64,000 nt of DNA from Streptomyces sp. NBC_01485 (GCF_036227125.1 NZ_CP109435.1:4712001-4776000), one strand, 5' to 3'. Positions 19,120 to 28,086 are shown, numbered from the stretch's first letter. Program-made: numbers and translations. Notes: generated by a model from the sequence alone, not told the origin.

Positions 19120-19992
19120 TCAGATACTGATAGAGATCGCGAGCGAGCCCAGCAGCCGTCCGACCTCCTTCTGCAGTTGCCGGGCCGCCGGGAGCAGTCG
19201 GTCGGCGTGATGGGAGGGGAGGGAGATCGCCATCGTCGCCGCCGTGGTGCCCACGGTGATCGGGATCGCGGCGCACACCGTGCCCAGCGCGTACTCCTGC
19301 CGTTCGACGACCGGTTCCATGCGCCGCATCCGCTCCAGGCGCCGTAGCAGAGTGTGGTTGTCACGCACGGTGTACGGGGTGACCGACTGCGCCGGATAGC
19401 GGTCCAGGTGATCACGGCGGGCGTCCTCGTCCAGTTGGGAGAGCAGGCACTGGCCGATGGCGTGCGCGTGTCCGGTCTCGCGGAAGTCGGCCCATTCCTC
19501 CACCGCCGGGTTGCCCGGGGTGTCGGAGACGCACATGATCTCGATCTCGCCGTCGCGGTACTGGGCGTAGTACACGGGGACACCGATCGAATCGCGCCAC
19601 TGGGCAAGGGTGTCGGCGACCGTGCTGCGACGTTTCTGCGCCGCCCCGCTGCTGCCGAGCCGCTCGGCCGCCTCGCCGAGGAAGAACAGCCCCTTGTCCC
19701 GTCGCAGATAGCCCTCGTGCACGAGGGTGCGCAGCAGGTGGTAGGCCGTGGGCAGCGCGAGGCCGGTCTCGCGGGCGAGTTGTTTGGCCGGAGCCCCGTA
19801 CTCGTGCTCGGCGACGGATTCCAGCAGGCGCATCGCGCGCTGGACGGAGCCGATCAGGGTGGCCGCGGGGTGCGGATGCTCGGGGACGGCGGTGCCCGGC
19901 GGGCGTTGGAGCGGGGGTGCGGAGGAGCGCGACCGGGTAGGGGGTGCGTACGGCTGCGCGGATGCGGTGTCAACCATGGCCAAGGGGGTCAC
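19120..19992 (-). CDS. ssgR: IclR-family regulator SsgR, activator of ssgA
   Basis: 290 residues from GTG 19992. After a ~45-residue polar lead come the winged helix (SVQRAMRLLESVAEHEYGAP; KQLARETGLALPTAYHLLRT) and the IclR effector domain (DGEIEIMCVSDTPGNPAV; HAIGQCLLSQLDEDARRDH; YALGTVCAAIPITVGTTAAT). Position directly upstream of ssgA identifies it as SsgR. The published S. coelicolor protein is shorter, so the true start may be internal, for example ATG 19977 or beyond; no start has an ideal ribosome-binding site. Confidence 0.88.
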   Translation of the reverse strand: MTPLAMVDTASAQPYAPPTRSRSSAPPLQRPPGTAVPEHPHPAATLIGSVQRAMRLLESVAEHEYGAPAKQLARETGLALPTAYHLLRTLVHEGYLRRDKGLFFLGEAAERLGSSGAAQKRRSTVADTLAQWRDSIGVPVYYAQYRDGEIEIMCVSDTPGNPAVEEWADFRETGHAHAIGQCLLSQLDEDARRDHLDRYPAQSVTPYTVRDNHTLLRRLERMRRMEPVVERQEYALGTVCAAIPITVGTTAATMAISLPSHHADRLLPAARQLQKEVGRLLGSLAISISI

Positions 19993-20184
19993 TCCCGAAG
20001 CGCGAGGGGGCGGTCCGTGCGGGGGAACACGGGAGGGGGGTGTACGCCGCTCGCGGGGTTCTTCCCCGCGTCGAATTCCGGACTTTAACCGTCCGCCACC
20101 GCTTGCAGACGGGCTGTCAGGGAAACTTCCCCCGGCCGAGGGAACCGGTGATTCCTGTTACAGATCACCGGCTTCCCGGACGGC

Positions 20185-20397
20185 TCACCAGTCGCTGCGC
20201 GACGACGAACTCGACATGAACTTCCGTACGACGTAGATCAGTCCGCCGACCAGCGCCACGAAGACCAGCAGCTTGAAGAGCAGGCCGATCACGAACCCGA
20301 CGACGCTGGTTATCAGCCCGCCGAACACGACCAATGCGATGACCGGCACCGCGACCCACTTCACCCACCATGGCAGTCCCGTGAAGATCTCTCGCAT
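20185..20397 (-). CDS. Small two-helix membrane protein (DUF5326-like)
   Basis: 70 residues. MREIFTGLPWWVKWVAVPVI leads into two hydrophobic helices (WVAVPVIALVVFGGLITSVV and LLFKLLVFVALVGGLIYVV), ending RKFMSSSSSRSDW. Short proteins of this type are conserved in streptomycetes and have no assigned function. ATG 20397 is preferred; an ATG five codons upstream (20412) sits directly on its putative ribosome-binding site. Confidence 0.75.
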   Translation of the reverse strand: MREIFTGLPWWVKWVAVPVIALVVFGGLITSVVGFVIGLLFKLLVFVALVGGLIYVVRKFMSSSSSRSDW

Positions 20398-20580
20398 CGC
20401 CCTTGCCCTCATCCTCTTCGGTCGAGGTCCGGCACCCCTGTCGGGCCGGAGCCTTTCGATGTCCTGCCGTCGATGCTAGGTCCGAAGAGGGTGCCGGCGG
20501 GGGCCTCGCACCCCTTGTCCTCCCCTGACCGATCCCCTAGGGAACCCCGAGACCAGGGATCGGCTGCGAGGCGGAGACGC

Positions 20581-20898
20581 TCAGCCCTCGGGCGGCGAGA
20601 ACACCACCAGGACCCGGAGATCCTCGCTGATGTGGTGGAACTTGTGGGCGACCCCGGCCGGGACGTAGACCACGCTGCCACGCGCCACCTGCGTGGTCTC
20701 CAGTCCGACGGTGATCGAGGCGCGCCCGCTCACGACGAAGTACACCTCGTCCTGGTTGTGCGGGTTCTGTGGATCATGCGTGCCCGCGTCGAGCGCGTAC
20801 AGCCCGACGGACATGTTCCGCTCCCGCAGGAACTGCAGGTAGGCGCCGTCGTTGGCGGCTCGCTCCGCCTCCAGCTCATCCAACCGGAATGCCTTCAT
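20581..20898 (-). CDS. Cupin-domain protein
   Basis: 105 residues forming a single cupin barrel. Motif 1 is near H45: HNQDEVYFVVSGRASITVG; motif 2: GSVVYVPAGVAHKFHHI. The metal-ligand pattern (H..E in motif 1, H in motif 2) is retained, so a metal-binding fold is likely; the reaction is not predictable. Start ATG 20898 gives MKAFRLDELEAER, the usual beginning of this family. It is divergent from the holin-like gene, whose start is 58 bp away. Confidence 0.85.
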   Translation of the reverse strand: MKAFRLDELEAERAANDGAYLQFLRERNMSVGLYALDAGTHDPQNPHNQDEVYFVVSGRASITVGLETTQVARGSVVYVPAGVAHKFHHISEDLRVLVVFSPPEG

Positions 20899-20956
20899 CG
20901 ACCTTGTCCGCCCTCGTCCGGTGCTCGTTTGCGATCTCTCTGCCACGATCAGACAC

Positions 20957-21334
20957 ATGAAGAATTTCGTAGTCAAGACGATCGCCAACGCAGGCGCCCT
21001 GGCGGTCGCCGTCTGGCTGCTCGACAAGATCACTCTGACCGGTGACAGCACGGGCAAGAAGATCGGCACCCTCATAGTCGTCGCACTGCTCTTCGGCCTG
21101 GTGAACTTCATGGTGAAGCCGGTCGTGAAGGTGCTGACCTTTCCCCTGTTCATCCTCACGCTCGGTCTGATCACCCTGGTGGTCAATGCCTTGATGCTGC
21201 TGCTGACCTCGTGGCTGGCCGACAAGTTCGATCTCAGCTTCCACGTGGAGGGTTTCTGGACCGCGGTCCTGGGCGGCCTGATCATCTCCGTCGTCTCCTG
21301 GGCGCTCAACGTCGTCCTGCCCGATGGGGACTGA
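20957..21334 (+). CDS. Phage holin family (4-TMS) membrane protein
   Basis: 125 residues with four predicted helices: ANAGALAVAVWLLDKITL, KIGTLIVVALLFGLVNFMV, KPVVKVLTFPLFILTLGLIT with LVVNALMLLLTSWLA, and FWTAVLGGLIISVVSWALNV. The KPV...LTFPLFILTLGL segment is the signature of the family often annotated as mycobacterial-type phage holin. In chromosomal context it is a housekeeping membrane protein rather than phage. The ptpA gene starts just after or overlapping its stop. Confidence 0.85.
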   Translation: MKNFVVKTIANAGALAVAVWLLDKITLTGDSTGKKIGTLIVVALLFGLVNFMVKPVVKVLTFPLFILTLGLITLVVNALMLLLTSWLADKFDLSFHVEGFWTAVLGGLIISVVSWALNVVLPDGD

Positions 21335-21341
21335 GTCCGAG

Positions 21342-21833
21342 ATGTCCTACCGCGTCTGCTTCGTCTGCACCGGCAACATCTGCCGCTCGCCGATGGCCGA
21401 GTCGGTCTTCCGCGCGCGTGTGGCTGACGCCGGCCTGGACGGGCTGGTCGAGGTCGACAGTGCCGGCACGGGCGACTGGCACGAGGGCGAGAACGCCGAT
21501 CCGCGCACCCTCTCCGTCCTGGAGCGGCACGGATACGCCCTCGACCACACGGCCCGGCGCTTCGAGCCGTCCTGGTTCGCCCGCCTCGACCTGGTGATCG
21601 CCCTGGACTCCAGCCATCTCAAGGCCCTGCGCCTCCTCGCTCCCACGGAGGAGGACGCGGCGAAGGTCCGGCTGCTGCGCTCTTTCGACCCCGTGGCCCC
21701 CGAAGACCTGGACGTCCCCGACCCCTACTACGGGGGCCGGGACGGCTTCGAGGAGTGCCTTGAGATGGTGGAGGAGGCGAGCGCCGGTCTGCTCGCCGCC
21801 GTACGTGACGACGTGGAAGGACACATTGCATGA
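21342..21833 (+). CDS. ptpA: Low-molecular-weight protein tyrosine phosphatase PtpA
   Basis: 163 residues. The active-site P-loop is intact: VCFVCTGNICRSPMAE (CX5RS), with the late general acid in VPDPYYGGRDGFEECL (DPY). PtpA removes phosphate from tyrosine residues and has been linked in S. coelicolor to secondary metabolism. ATG 21342 gives the family start MSYRVCFVCTGN; ATG 21324, overlapping the previous stop, is the alternative. The stop overlaps the next start by 4 nt (ATGA), so the two are translationally coupled. Confidence 0.93.
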   Translation: MSYRVCFVCTGNICRSPMAESVFRARVADAGLDGLVEVDSAGTGDWHEGENADPRTLSVLERHGYALDHTARRFEPSWFARLDLVIALDSSHLKALRLLAPTEEDAAKVRLLRSFDPVAPEDLDVPDPYYGGRDGFEECLEMVEEASAGLLAAVRDDVEGHIA

Positions 21834-22987
21834 AAGATTCCGCTACGAACGGAGGACTTCCCCGAGGCTCGGGCGAGGGCACGCGCGCGGTGCGGGCCGG
21901 GCTGCCCGAGCCGGTGAAGTACGAGCCGACCCTCCCCGGCCCGGTGTTCGCAGCGCACTTCCACCTGCCCGGCGAGCCCACGGGCCCGTACACCTACGGC
22001 CGTGACGAGAACCCGACCTGGACCCATCTGGAGCGCGCCATCGGCGAGCTCGAGGCTCCGGGGAGGGACGGCGTCGAGACGCTCGTCTTCGCCTCCGGCA
22101 TGGCCGCGATCTCGTCGGTCCTCTTCTCCCAACTGCGGGCCGGGGACACCGTCGTGCTGCCCGACGACGGCTACCAGGCGCTCCCCCTGGTGCGTGCGCA
22201 GTTGGAGGCGTACGGCATCGAGGTGCGCACCGCGCCGACCGCCGGCGACGCCCAGCTCGGCGTCCTCGACGGTGCGAAGCTGTTGTGGATCGAGTCCCCG
22301 TCCAACCCCGGGCTCGACGTGTGCGACATCCGGCGGCTCGTCGGGGCGGCACACGCGCGTGGCGCGCTCGTGGCCGTCGACAACACGCTCGCCACCCCGC
22401 TCGGGCAGCGTCCGCTGGAGCTCGGCGCCGACTTCTCGGTGGCCAGCGGCACCAAGCAGCTCACGGGCCACGGTGACGTCCTCCTCGGCTACGTGACCGG
22501 GCGCGCCGGCGAACCGATGACGGCCGTACGGCGCTGGCGGAAGATCGTCGGGGCCGTCCCCGGCCCGATGGAGGCCTGGCTCGCGCACCGGTCGATCGCC
22601 ACCCTGCAGTTGCGCGTCGACCGGCAGAACGCCAGCGCCCTGGCCGTGGCCGAGGCGCTGCGGGGGAGGCCCGAAGTGAGCGGGCTGCGCTACCCGGGGC
22701 TGCCCGACGACCCCTCCCACAAGGTCGCCTCGCAGCAGATGCGGCGCTATGGGTGCGTCGTCTCCTTCACGTTGCCCACGCGCGCGCGTGCCGAGCGTTT
22801 CCTCGAGGCACTGCGCCTTGTGGACGACGCGACGAGCTTCGGCGGAGTGCGCTCCACCGCGGAGCGGCGCGGGCGCTGGGGTGGGGATGCCGTGCCGGAG
22901 GGCTTCATCCGGCTGTCCGTCGGTGCCGAGGATCCCAAGGACCTGGTGACGGATGTGCTGCGTGCGTTGGAGGAGTCGGCGCGGTGA
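21830..22987 (+). CDS. Cystathionine gamma-lyase/synthase family PLP enzyme
   Basis: 385 residues of the Cys/Met-metabolism PLP family. Visible: YTYGRDENPTWTHLERAIGELE, the cofactor loop VFASGMAAISSVL, LLWIESPSNPGLDVCDI, AVDNTLATPLGQRPLELGAD, and the Schiff-base Lys in VASGTKQLTGHGDVLLGYV. Likely reaction is C-S lyase or gamma-replacement on cystathionine or a related thioether. Overlap with ptpA by 4 nt indicates co-translation. A perfect 14-bp terminator stem follows. Confidence 0.88.
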   Translation: MKDSATNGGLPRGSGEGTRAVRAGLPEPVKYEPTLPGPVFAAHFHLPGEPTGPYTYGRDENPTWTHLERAIGELEAPGRDGVETLVFASGMAAISSVLFSQLRAGDTVVLPDDGYQALPLVRAQLEAYGIEVRTAPTAGDAQLGVLDGAKLLWIESPSNPGLDVCDIRRLVGAAHARGALVAVDNTLATPLGQRPLELGADFSVASGTKQLTGHGDVLLGYVTGRAGEPMTAVRRWRKIVGAVPGPMEAWLAHRSIATLQLRVDRQNASALAVAEALRGRPEVSGLRYPGLPDDPSHKVASQQMRRYGCVVSFTLPTRARAERFLEALRLVDDATSFGGVRSTAERRGRWGGDAVPEGFIRLSVGAEDPKDLVTDVLRALEESAR

Positions 22988-23029
22988 CCGGCTTACGCAC
23001 ACCTCTGACGAGGTCCCGGTACATACAAC

Positions 23030-23067
23030 GGACGGTCCGAGCCTCCCCCTCGTGGCTCGGACCGTCC
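23030..23067 (+). terminator. Terminator after the cystathionine-lyase family gene
   Basis: A perfect 14-bp stem, GGACGGTCCGAGCC (23030-23043) with GGCTCGGACCGTCC (23054-23067), and a 10-nt loop. Confidence 0.9.
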
Positions 23068-23215
23068 TCGGTTCTGCGCGCGAAGAACCGCGCGCACAAG
23101 GCTAGTTGACTCTGTGTCAGTGTCCAATCACTGCAGCGACAGAGACCTATCGACTTATTTATGGTTGGGCCCTGCTCGGAGCCGGAGGAAAGGCAGGGAA
23201 GAGGGAGGACGCTCC

Positions 23216-24111
23216 ATGGATCTGGCCTTGCTGCGCACCTTTGTGACCGTGCACCGGGCCGGCTCCTTCACCCGCGCCGCCGCGCTGCTGGGCCTGTCCC
23301 AGCCGACCGTCGCCTGCCAGATCCGTACGCTGGAACGGCAACTGGGCCGTCCCCTGTTCCTGCGCCAGGCCCGCGGCGTCACGCCGACGAGCATCGGGGA
23401 CGAGCTCGCCCACAAGGCCGCCCCTCATCTCGACGCCCTGGTGGAGATCGCCGAGACCGGCCTCGACGACGAATCCGCCGTGCGGACGCTGCACCTCGCC
23501 GGTCCTCCCGAGTTCATCGCCGAGCGGGCTCTTCCCGCCCTCACCGAACTGTCCGGCGACGACGGACAGGGTTTCTGCGCGCCTCCTTCGGAAACGCCGA
23601 GGAGGTCCTGGAGGGTCTGGCCGCCGGACACCACGACCTGGCCATCAGTACGGCTCGGCCGCGCGGAGCGCTGCTCACGGCCGCTCCGCTTCGCGACGAG
23701 GAGCACGTCCTGGTCGCCGCCCCGCAGTGGGACGAGCGGATCGACGCTGGGGAGGTGTGCCGCAAGGGGGTGTCCGCGCTGGAGAACCTCCCTGTCGTCG
23801 AGGTCCACGAGTCTCTGCCCCTGGTCTCCCGCTACTGGGCCTCGGTCTTCGACTCCCGTCCCGCCGCCTCGGGCACCGTCATCGTCCCCGACCTGCGCGC
23901 GGTGCTCGCCTTCGCGGGCGCCGGTCTGGCCGTCCTGCCCCGCTATCTGTGCGCGGCCGCTCTCGAGCGCGGAGAGGTCGTCGCACTGTACGAGTCCTCC
24001 GTGCCGCCGCTGCGGACGTACGTTCTGGTGGTGCGCACCGGAACGCTGGCGATGCCGCATGTCGCACGAGCCCACGACTGGTTGTTGGGGGCAGCCGCCG
24101 ACTGGTACTGA
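23216..24111 (+). pseudogene. LysR-family regulator, frameshifted
   Basis: ATG 23216 opens a normal LysR winged helix (MDLALLRTFVTVHRAGSFTR; LGLSQPTVACQIRTLERQLG; PLFLRQARGVTPTSIGDEL). Coding continues in this frame to about 23575 (TELSGDDGQGF) and then shifts to the other frame (LRASFGNAEEVLEGLAAG ... HVARAHDWLLGAAADWY, stop 24111). The shift equals loss of one base or gain of two. Joined, the protein would be about 298 residues, normal for LysR. The effector half shows no further damage, so the lesion is recent or a sequencing error. Confidence 0.8.
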
Positions 24112-24166
24112 CCCGATTTCCGGGGCCGATGTCACGGCATGAACTCACCCGATGACGTCTCGCGAT

Positions 24167-24180
24167 GTTTCACGTGGAAC
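24167..24180. other. Near-parS site (1 mismatch)
   Basis: GTTTCACGTGGAAC, one change in the right half, 22 bp upstream of the Nudix start. Confidence 0.6.
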
Positions 24181-24201
24181 CAGCCGGGCCACATTTCTTC
24201 C

Positions 24202-24684
24202 ATGACCGTCCGACCCGTGGTCAAGCGCACCGCACGAGCCGTTCTGCTGGACGGCGACAACCTGATCCTGATCAAGCGCACCAAGCCCGGCGTGGATCCC
24301 TACTGGGTGACGCCCGGTGGCGGGGTCGAGCCTGATGACGCGACCGTCGTGGACGCCCTGCACCGTGAGGTGCACGAAGAGCTCGGCGCCAAGATCACCG
24401 ACGTGGTGCCCTGCTTCGTCGACACCGTCGAACACATCGGCGACGACGGCGGCGCCACCGGCGTGAAAGTGCAGCACTTCTTCGTCTGCCATCTGGAGTC
24501 CATGGACCCGGCCCTGCGGCACGGCCCCGAGATCGAGGAGCCCGCCGGCGAGTACGAGATCGTCCGCGTGCCGTTCACCCGGGTCGGGATCGCCTCCGTC
24601 CACCTCGTACCGCTGTCGCTGCGGCACTACCTCGACGGCAACATCGAGGGCGTTCGCGCCATGCACGCTCCCGACCTCGGCTGA
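24202..24684 (+). CDS. Nudix hydrolase
   Basis: 160 residues from ATG 24202 (MTVRPVVKRTARAVLLDG). The Nudix box is GGGVEPDDATVVDALHREV followed by HEELGAK; the catalytic REVHEELG part is complete, but the first conserved Glu of the box is Ala. The family hydrolyses nucleoside diphosphates linked to another group X; the substrate is not predictable. A longer reading from ATG 24139 would code through the near-parS site at 24167 and is less likely. Confidence 0.85.
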   Translation: MTVRPVVKRTARAVLLDGDNLILIKRTKPGVDPYWVTPGGGVEPDDATVVDALHREVHEELGAKITDVVPCFVDTVEHIGDDGGATGVKVQHFFVCHLESMDPALRHGPEIEEPAGEYEIVRVPFTRVGIASVHLVPLSLRHYLDGNIEGVRAMHAPDLG

Positions 24685-24724
24685 CGTCCCGGTCCGGGTC
24701 CGGAGTGTTCTACGGGGCGGCGAG

Positions 24725-26332
24725 TCAACTCCCGGAGGCGACGAGCTCCTCGACCGAGTCGTGGCGTATGCGCTCCGAGGGGATGCCCACACCCCGCAGG
24801 ACGTCCACCCCGCTGCGGATCATCCCGGGCGGACCGGAGACATAGGCGTCGTATCCGGTCCAGGGTCCGAAGGCACGTATCGCCTCGGGCAGTTGGAGCA
24901 GACCGTCCCGGTCGACCACCGGGCGGACCTCCAGCCAGGGGTGGGACCGCTGGAGTCCGAGCATCGTGTCGAGGTCGTACAGGGCGTGGTCACTGCGGGC
25001 GCCGTAGAACACCTCCACCGAACGGCGGACGCCGTGCTCGGCGATGTCCTCGACCAGCGCCTTGATGGGGGCTATGCCTGTGCCACCGCCCAGGCAGAGC
25101 AGTCCGCTGTCCCTGGTGTGATCGACGGTCATCGACCCGGCTGACGGCCCGAGCCGGATGACGTCGCCCGGCCGGGCGCGGTGCACCAGGGCATTGGACA
25201 CCCAGCCCGCGGGGACAGCCTTCACGTGGAACGTCAGCAGACCGTCGGAGCGCGGCGCCGAGGCGAACGAATAGTGCCGCCAGATCCGCGGCCACCACGG
25301 CGTCTCCACGCTCGCGTACTGCCCGGCCAGGAACGGGTAGGGCTGGTTGGGGCGGACGGTGAGGATCGCGACGTCCGGCGTCCTGAGGTCGCGCGAGACG
25401 ACCTCCGCGTACCACCAGGCCGGTGCGCGCAGTTCATCGACAGCCGCCGCGTCGATCATGACCTGGGAGATCGTGGTGTAGGTCCGGACCCAGGCCGCCT
25501 CCGTCTCGGCGTCCCACTCGGAGTCTGCGTACTTGCTCAGCGCCCCGATGAGGCACTCGCCGACGGCTGGATAGTGCTCAGGACGGGTGCCGTACTTACG
25601 GTGGCCACGGCCGAGGTTCTGCAGGTACTCGACGAGGACCGGGGTGTTGTCGATGTGCTCGGCGGCGGTGAGCAGTGCTTTGAGGAGCCGGTCCCGTTGG
25701 GCGTCCATCGCGGGCGGGAAGAGCGAGCGCAGGTCGGGGTGGCGGACGAAGAGCATCGCGTAGAAGTACGACGTGACCTTGTCGGCCACCGGGGCCACCT
25801 CGGCCATGGTGCGCCGGATGAGGATGGCGTCCGGCGACGCTTCCTTGACGGGCGCGGACCTCTGGGCGGGCACGAGGAGCTCGGCGGGCGAGGCAATGGG
25901 CTGCTGCGCGGGCGCATGCGCTTCCACGGGCGCCTGCGGCTGGGCGGGCGCCTCGGGTCGGGCGGGGGCCTCCTGCTGGCCGGCGGGTCGAGGCTCCACG
26001 GAGGTGTCTGCCTCGGCCGGGTACTGAGCCTCGACGAGCGCCGGCAGTTGGGTAGGCGACTGGGGTTGTGCGCTCGCGGGGGCAGCCGTCGCGGCGGGGC
26101 CTGGCGAGCTCGGCTGTATTCGGGTCCCAGCGTCCGTCGTGCCGTCCTGGGGTGCGTTGCCGTGGGAGTCGGCAGTGTTCCGGCCCACCGGGCGTAGCGC
26201 GGCCAGACGGCGGCCTCCTGAAGCCCCCTGCTCGTCCCCCGCACCCGGTTCCGGCTGGGTGCGCGACGCGAACCATCCGTCCCCGCCGCCGGACCTGCCG
26301 TTGTCGGCCGACCTGGTGGTCGGAGCGTCCAT
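24725..26332 (-). CDS. Flavohaemoglobin-like protein (globin + FAD/NAD reductase)
   Basis: 535 residues. The first ~165 are disordered and rich in Pro, Ala and Gln (PARPEAPAQPQAPVEAHAPA). A globin domain follows: VAPVADKVTSYFYAMLF carries the distal Tyr, GHRKYGTRPEHYPAVGECL the proximal His. The reductase has the FAD motif RHYSFAS (RxYS) and NAD motif LCLGGGTGIAPI. Flavohaemoglobins detoxify nitric oxide to nitrate; here the family fit is clear but the long N-terminus is unusual. ATG 26332 has GCGAGG about 8 nt upstream. No NsrR or other NO regulator is adjacent. Confidence 0.88.
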   Translation of the reverse strand: MDAPTTRSADNGRSGGGDGWFASRTQPEPGAGDEQGASGGRRLAALRPVGRNTADSHGNAPQDGTTDAGTRIQPSSPGPAATAAPASAQPQSPTQLPALVEAQYPAEADTSVEPRPAGQQEAPARPEAPAQPQAPVEAHAPAQQPIASPAELLVPAQRSAPVKEASPDAILIRRTMAEVAPVADKVTSYFYAMLFVRHPDLRSLFPPAMDAQRDRLLKALLTAAEHIDNTPVLVEYLQNLGRGHRKYGTRPEHYPAVGECLIGALSKYADSEWDAETEAAWVRTYTTISQVMIDAAAVDELRAPAWWYAEVVSRDLRTPDVAILTVRPNQPYPFLAGQYASVETPWWPRIWRHYSFASAPRSDGLLTFHVKAVPAGWVSNALVHRARPGDVIRLGPSAGSMTVDHTRDSGLLCLGGGTGIAPIKALVEDIAEHGVRRSVEVFYGARSDHALYDLDTMLGLQRSHPWLEVRPVVDRDGLLQLPEAIRAFGPWTGYDAYVSGPPGMIRSGVDVLRGVGIPSERIRHDSVEELVASGS

Positions 26333-26498
26333 GGTGTGCCTCGCCTCGAACATCTCTCGGTCGGTCTGCGCACTTCCTGGCTCGGAAGGTGTCTGCTAGG
26401 TCGCAGACGGCTCGCTTTCCTCTTCGGTTCCGCAGCCGAGACAGCCGCGGTCCACCCGTATTTCCGCCCCGCACGAACAAGTAAGGAGAGAGCGCGAC

Positions 26499-26594
26499 AT
26501 GGGCCGCAGCGCTCTCACCGCAGCATCCCATCCCGTGCGGGCGCCTCGGTCACATCACCGGAAATGCGGGTCTTCGATCTCTCCGTCCCGTTAG
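26499..26594 (+). CDS. Possible 31-residue peptide
   Basis: ATG 26499 follows AAGGAGAG with about 8 nt spacing, better than many annotated genes here. The peptide begins MGRSALTAASHPV and ends SSISPSR; it is basic, with no helix or metal motif. It might be a leader peptide or chance. Same direction as the acetyltransferase 400 bp downstream. Confidence 0.25.
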   Translation: MGRSALTAASHPVRAPRSHHRKCGSSISPSR

Positions 26595-26832
26595 GCTGCA
26601 TTGCCCTGTTCTCGGCTCGCGCGGACTGGGTGCACCGCGTCTGGGGCACCTCGACCCGAAAGCGAACCGGAGTCGACCATACCGGCCGTCGCTCGCCGCA
26701 CAAGTCTCGCCTTCTCTCCTTGGAAGACGCTTGAGGTGCGAACCGCTGGTTCCTTCAACTGTCGGGCAGGACGCACCAATCACAGACATCCCATAGATCC
26801 TTCCCGACGTATGAGTGGGTCGCGAGGTCGCT

Positions 26833-26846
26833 GTTTCACGCGAAAC
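26833..26846. other. Near-parS site (1 mismatch)
   Basis: GTTTCACGCGAAAC, one change at the centre; 36 bp before a perfect site. Confidence 0.6.
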
Positions 26847-26868
26847 AGTCCCTCTGCCCCGCCCCTCT

Positions 26869-26882
26869 GTTTCACGTGAAAC
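26869..26882. other. parS site (perfect)
   Basis: GTTTCACGTGAAAC in the intergenic region upstream of the two-domain acetyltransferase. Confidence 0.93.
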
Positions 26883-27002
26883 ATGCCCTCGCCGTCGACG
26901 CACCGATCAGTCACCCACCGCATGGCCAAAAGCACACATGCCTCAGGGGAAACAGAGGAAACAGGTGGACGCCGACGGCACCGGTCGGACAGCCTGACCT
27001 GC

Positions 27003-27869
27003 GTGCCGACTCCTCCCCTCACCGCTCTGCCCATCCGCCGTCTGACGCACCGCGATCTCACCGCCTGCGCCGACTTGTCCGAGGATCGGGGGTGGCCGCG
27101 AGAGGAGCACAAGTGGGGCCTCCTCCTCTCGGCCGGCCAGGGTTACGGCATCGACGACCCCGACGGGGGACTCGTCAGCGCCTGCGTCGTCACCGAGTAC
27201 GGCCCGCACGGGAGCCCCACTCTCGGCGCCATCGGCATGGTGCTGGTCGCCGAGCGCCACGCCCGGCAGGGCATCGGCCGGCGACTGATGCGACACATCG
27301 TCGCCCTCATGGGCACCACCCCACTGTCTCTGCATGCCACACCGAACGGCCGTCCGCTCTACGAAGAGCTGGGCTTCAAAACCACGGGCCGGGCGGAAAT
27401 GATGCGTGGGCATTTCACGCCAGGTGAACCGACGTCCGGCATCGCCACCCGTGCGGCCACAGCCAGGGACCTCACCTCGATCCTCCGGCTCGACGAAGAG
27501 GTCTTCGGCACCGATCGAACGCACGTGATCACCCGCCTGCCCGCCTTCGGCGACCAGCTACGAGTCGCCGAGGACGAGGGCCGGATCATCGGCTACGCGG
27601 CCGCGTGGCCCAACATGGACACCCAGGTCGTGGGACCACTGATCGCCCGGGACACGGAGACCGCGAAGGCCTTGCTGGCCTCCCTCGCCGCCCACACGGA
27701 CCGGCCGCTGCGCACCGACATCGACGTACGGCACGAGGAGCTGCTGGCGTGGGTGAAGGCACACGGACTGGAGCCCGTTGCCTTCAACTCCGTGATGACC
27801 TACGGGATCACGGAGTTGCCAGGCGACTGGCACCGCCGCTTCGCTCCGCTGACGGTGGCGGCTGGCTGA
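27003..27869 (+). CDS. Two-domain GNAT acetyltransferase
   Basis: 288 residues with two GNAT-like halves. The N-terminal half has the acetyl-CoA motif VLVAERHARQGIGRRLMRHI (Q/RxxGxG/A) and RPLYEELGFK; the C-terminal half (GIATRAATARDLTSILRLDE; EDEGRIIGYAAAWPN) resembles the YitH/HolE-type second domain and lacks a clear CoA loop. Substrate unknown. GTG 27003 gives MPTPPLTALPIRRLTHRDL; ATG 26883, next to parS, would add 40 residues of poor composition. A terminator follows. Confidence 0.8.
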   Translation: MPTPPLTALPIRRLTHRDLTACADLSEDRGWPREEHKWGLLLSAGQGYGIDDPDGGLVSACVVTEYGPHGSPTLGAIGMVLVAERHARQGIGRRLMRHIVALMGTTPLSLHATPNGRPLYEELGFKTTGRAEMMRGHFTPGEPTSGIATRAATARDLTSILRLDEEVFGTDRTHVITRLPAFGDQLRVAEDEGRIIGYAAAWPNMDTQVVGPLIARDTETAKALLASLAAHTDRPLRTDIDVRHEELLAWVKAHGLEPVAFNSVMTYGITELPGDWHRRFAPLTVAAG

Positions 27870-27886
27870 GGACACCCAACCCCGAG

Positions 27887-27926
27887 AGAACGCCGGTTCC
27901 CCTGATGGTCGGGGAGCCGGCGTTCT
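27887..27926 (+). terminator. Terminator after the acetyltransferase
   Basis: A 16-bp stem (27887-27902 with 27911-27926) with one G-U pair and an 8-nt loop, 18 bp after the stop. Confidence 0.88.
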
Positions 27927-28086
27927 TCGTGGACGGCCGCCGTCAGACGGATGGCTTGCGCGTGCTCGTCTCCCCGGAGGTCAGCACGGCCCGGCCGTCC
28001 CGCCGGAAGGCCGGCCCAGGACGGTGACTGCTGTCGCACGGGTGCTGGTCCGCTGGGCCGGCCCCGGCCCAACGGACGGCCTGGGT

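Larger units (their letters stand above)
26333..27002. other. Intergenic region with parS pair and a possible short ORF
   Basis: 670 bp between divergent genes. It contains one perfect and one imperfect parS (26869, 26833) and a 31-codon ORF (26499-26594) with a good ribosome-binding site. Other open frames look random. No tRNA or leader-peptide motif is recognised. Confidence 0.5.

Noticed and set aside
20957..21334. Prophage remnant suggested by a holin-family protein
   Set aside because: No integrase, capsid or lysis genes nearby; the family is a common chromosomal membrane protein in actinobacteria.
25220..25234. Further parS-like sequence inside the flavohaemoglobin gene (ccttcacgtggaac)
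   Set aside because: Three mismatches to parS and within normal coding sequence; expected by chance.
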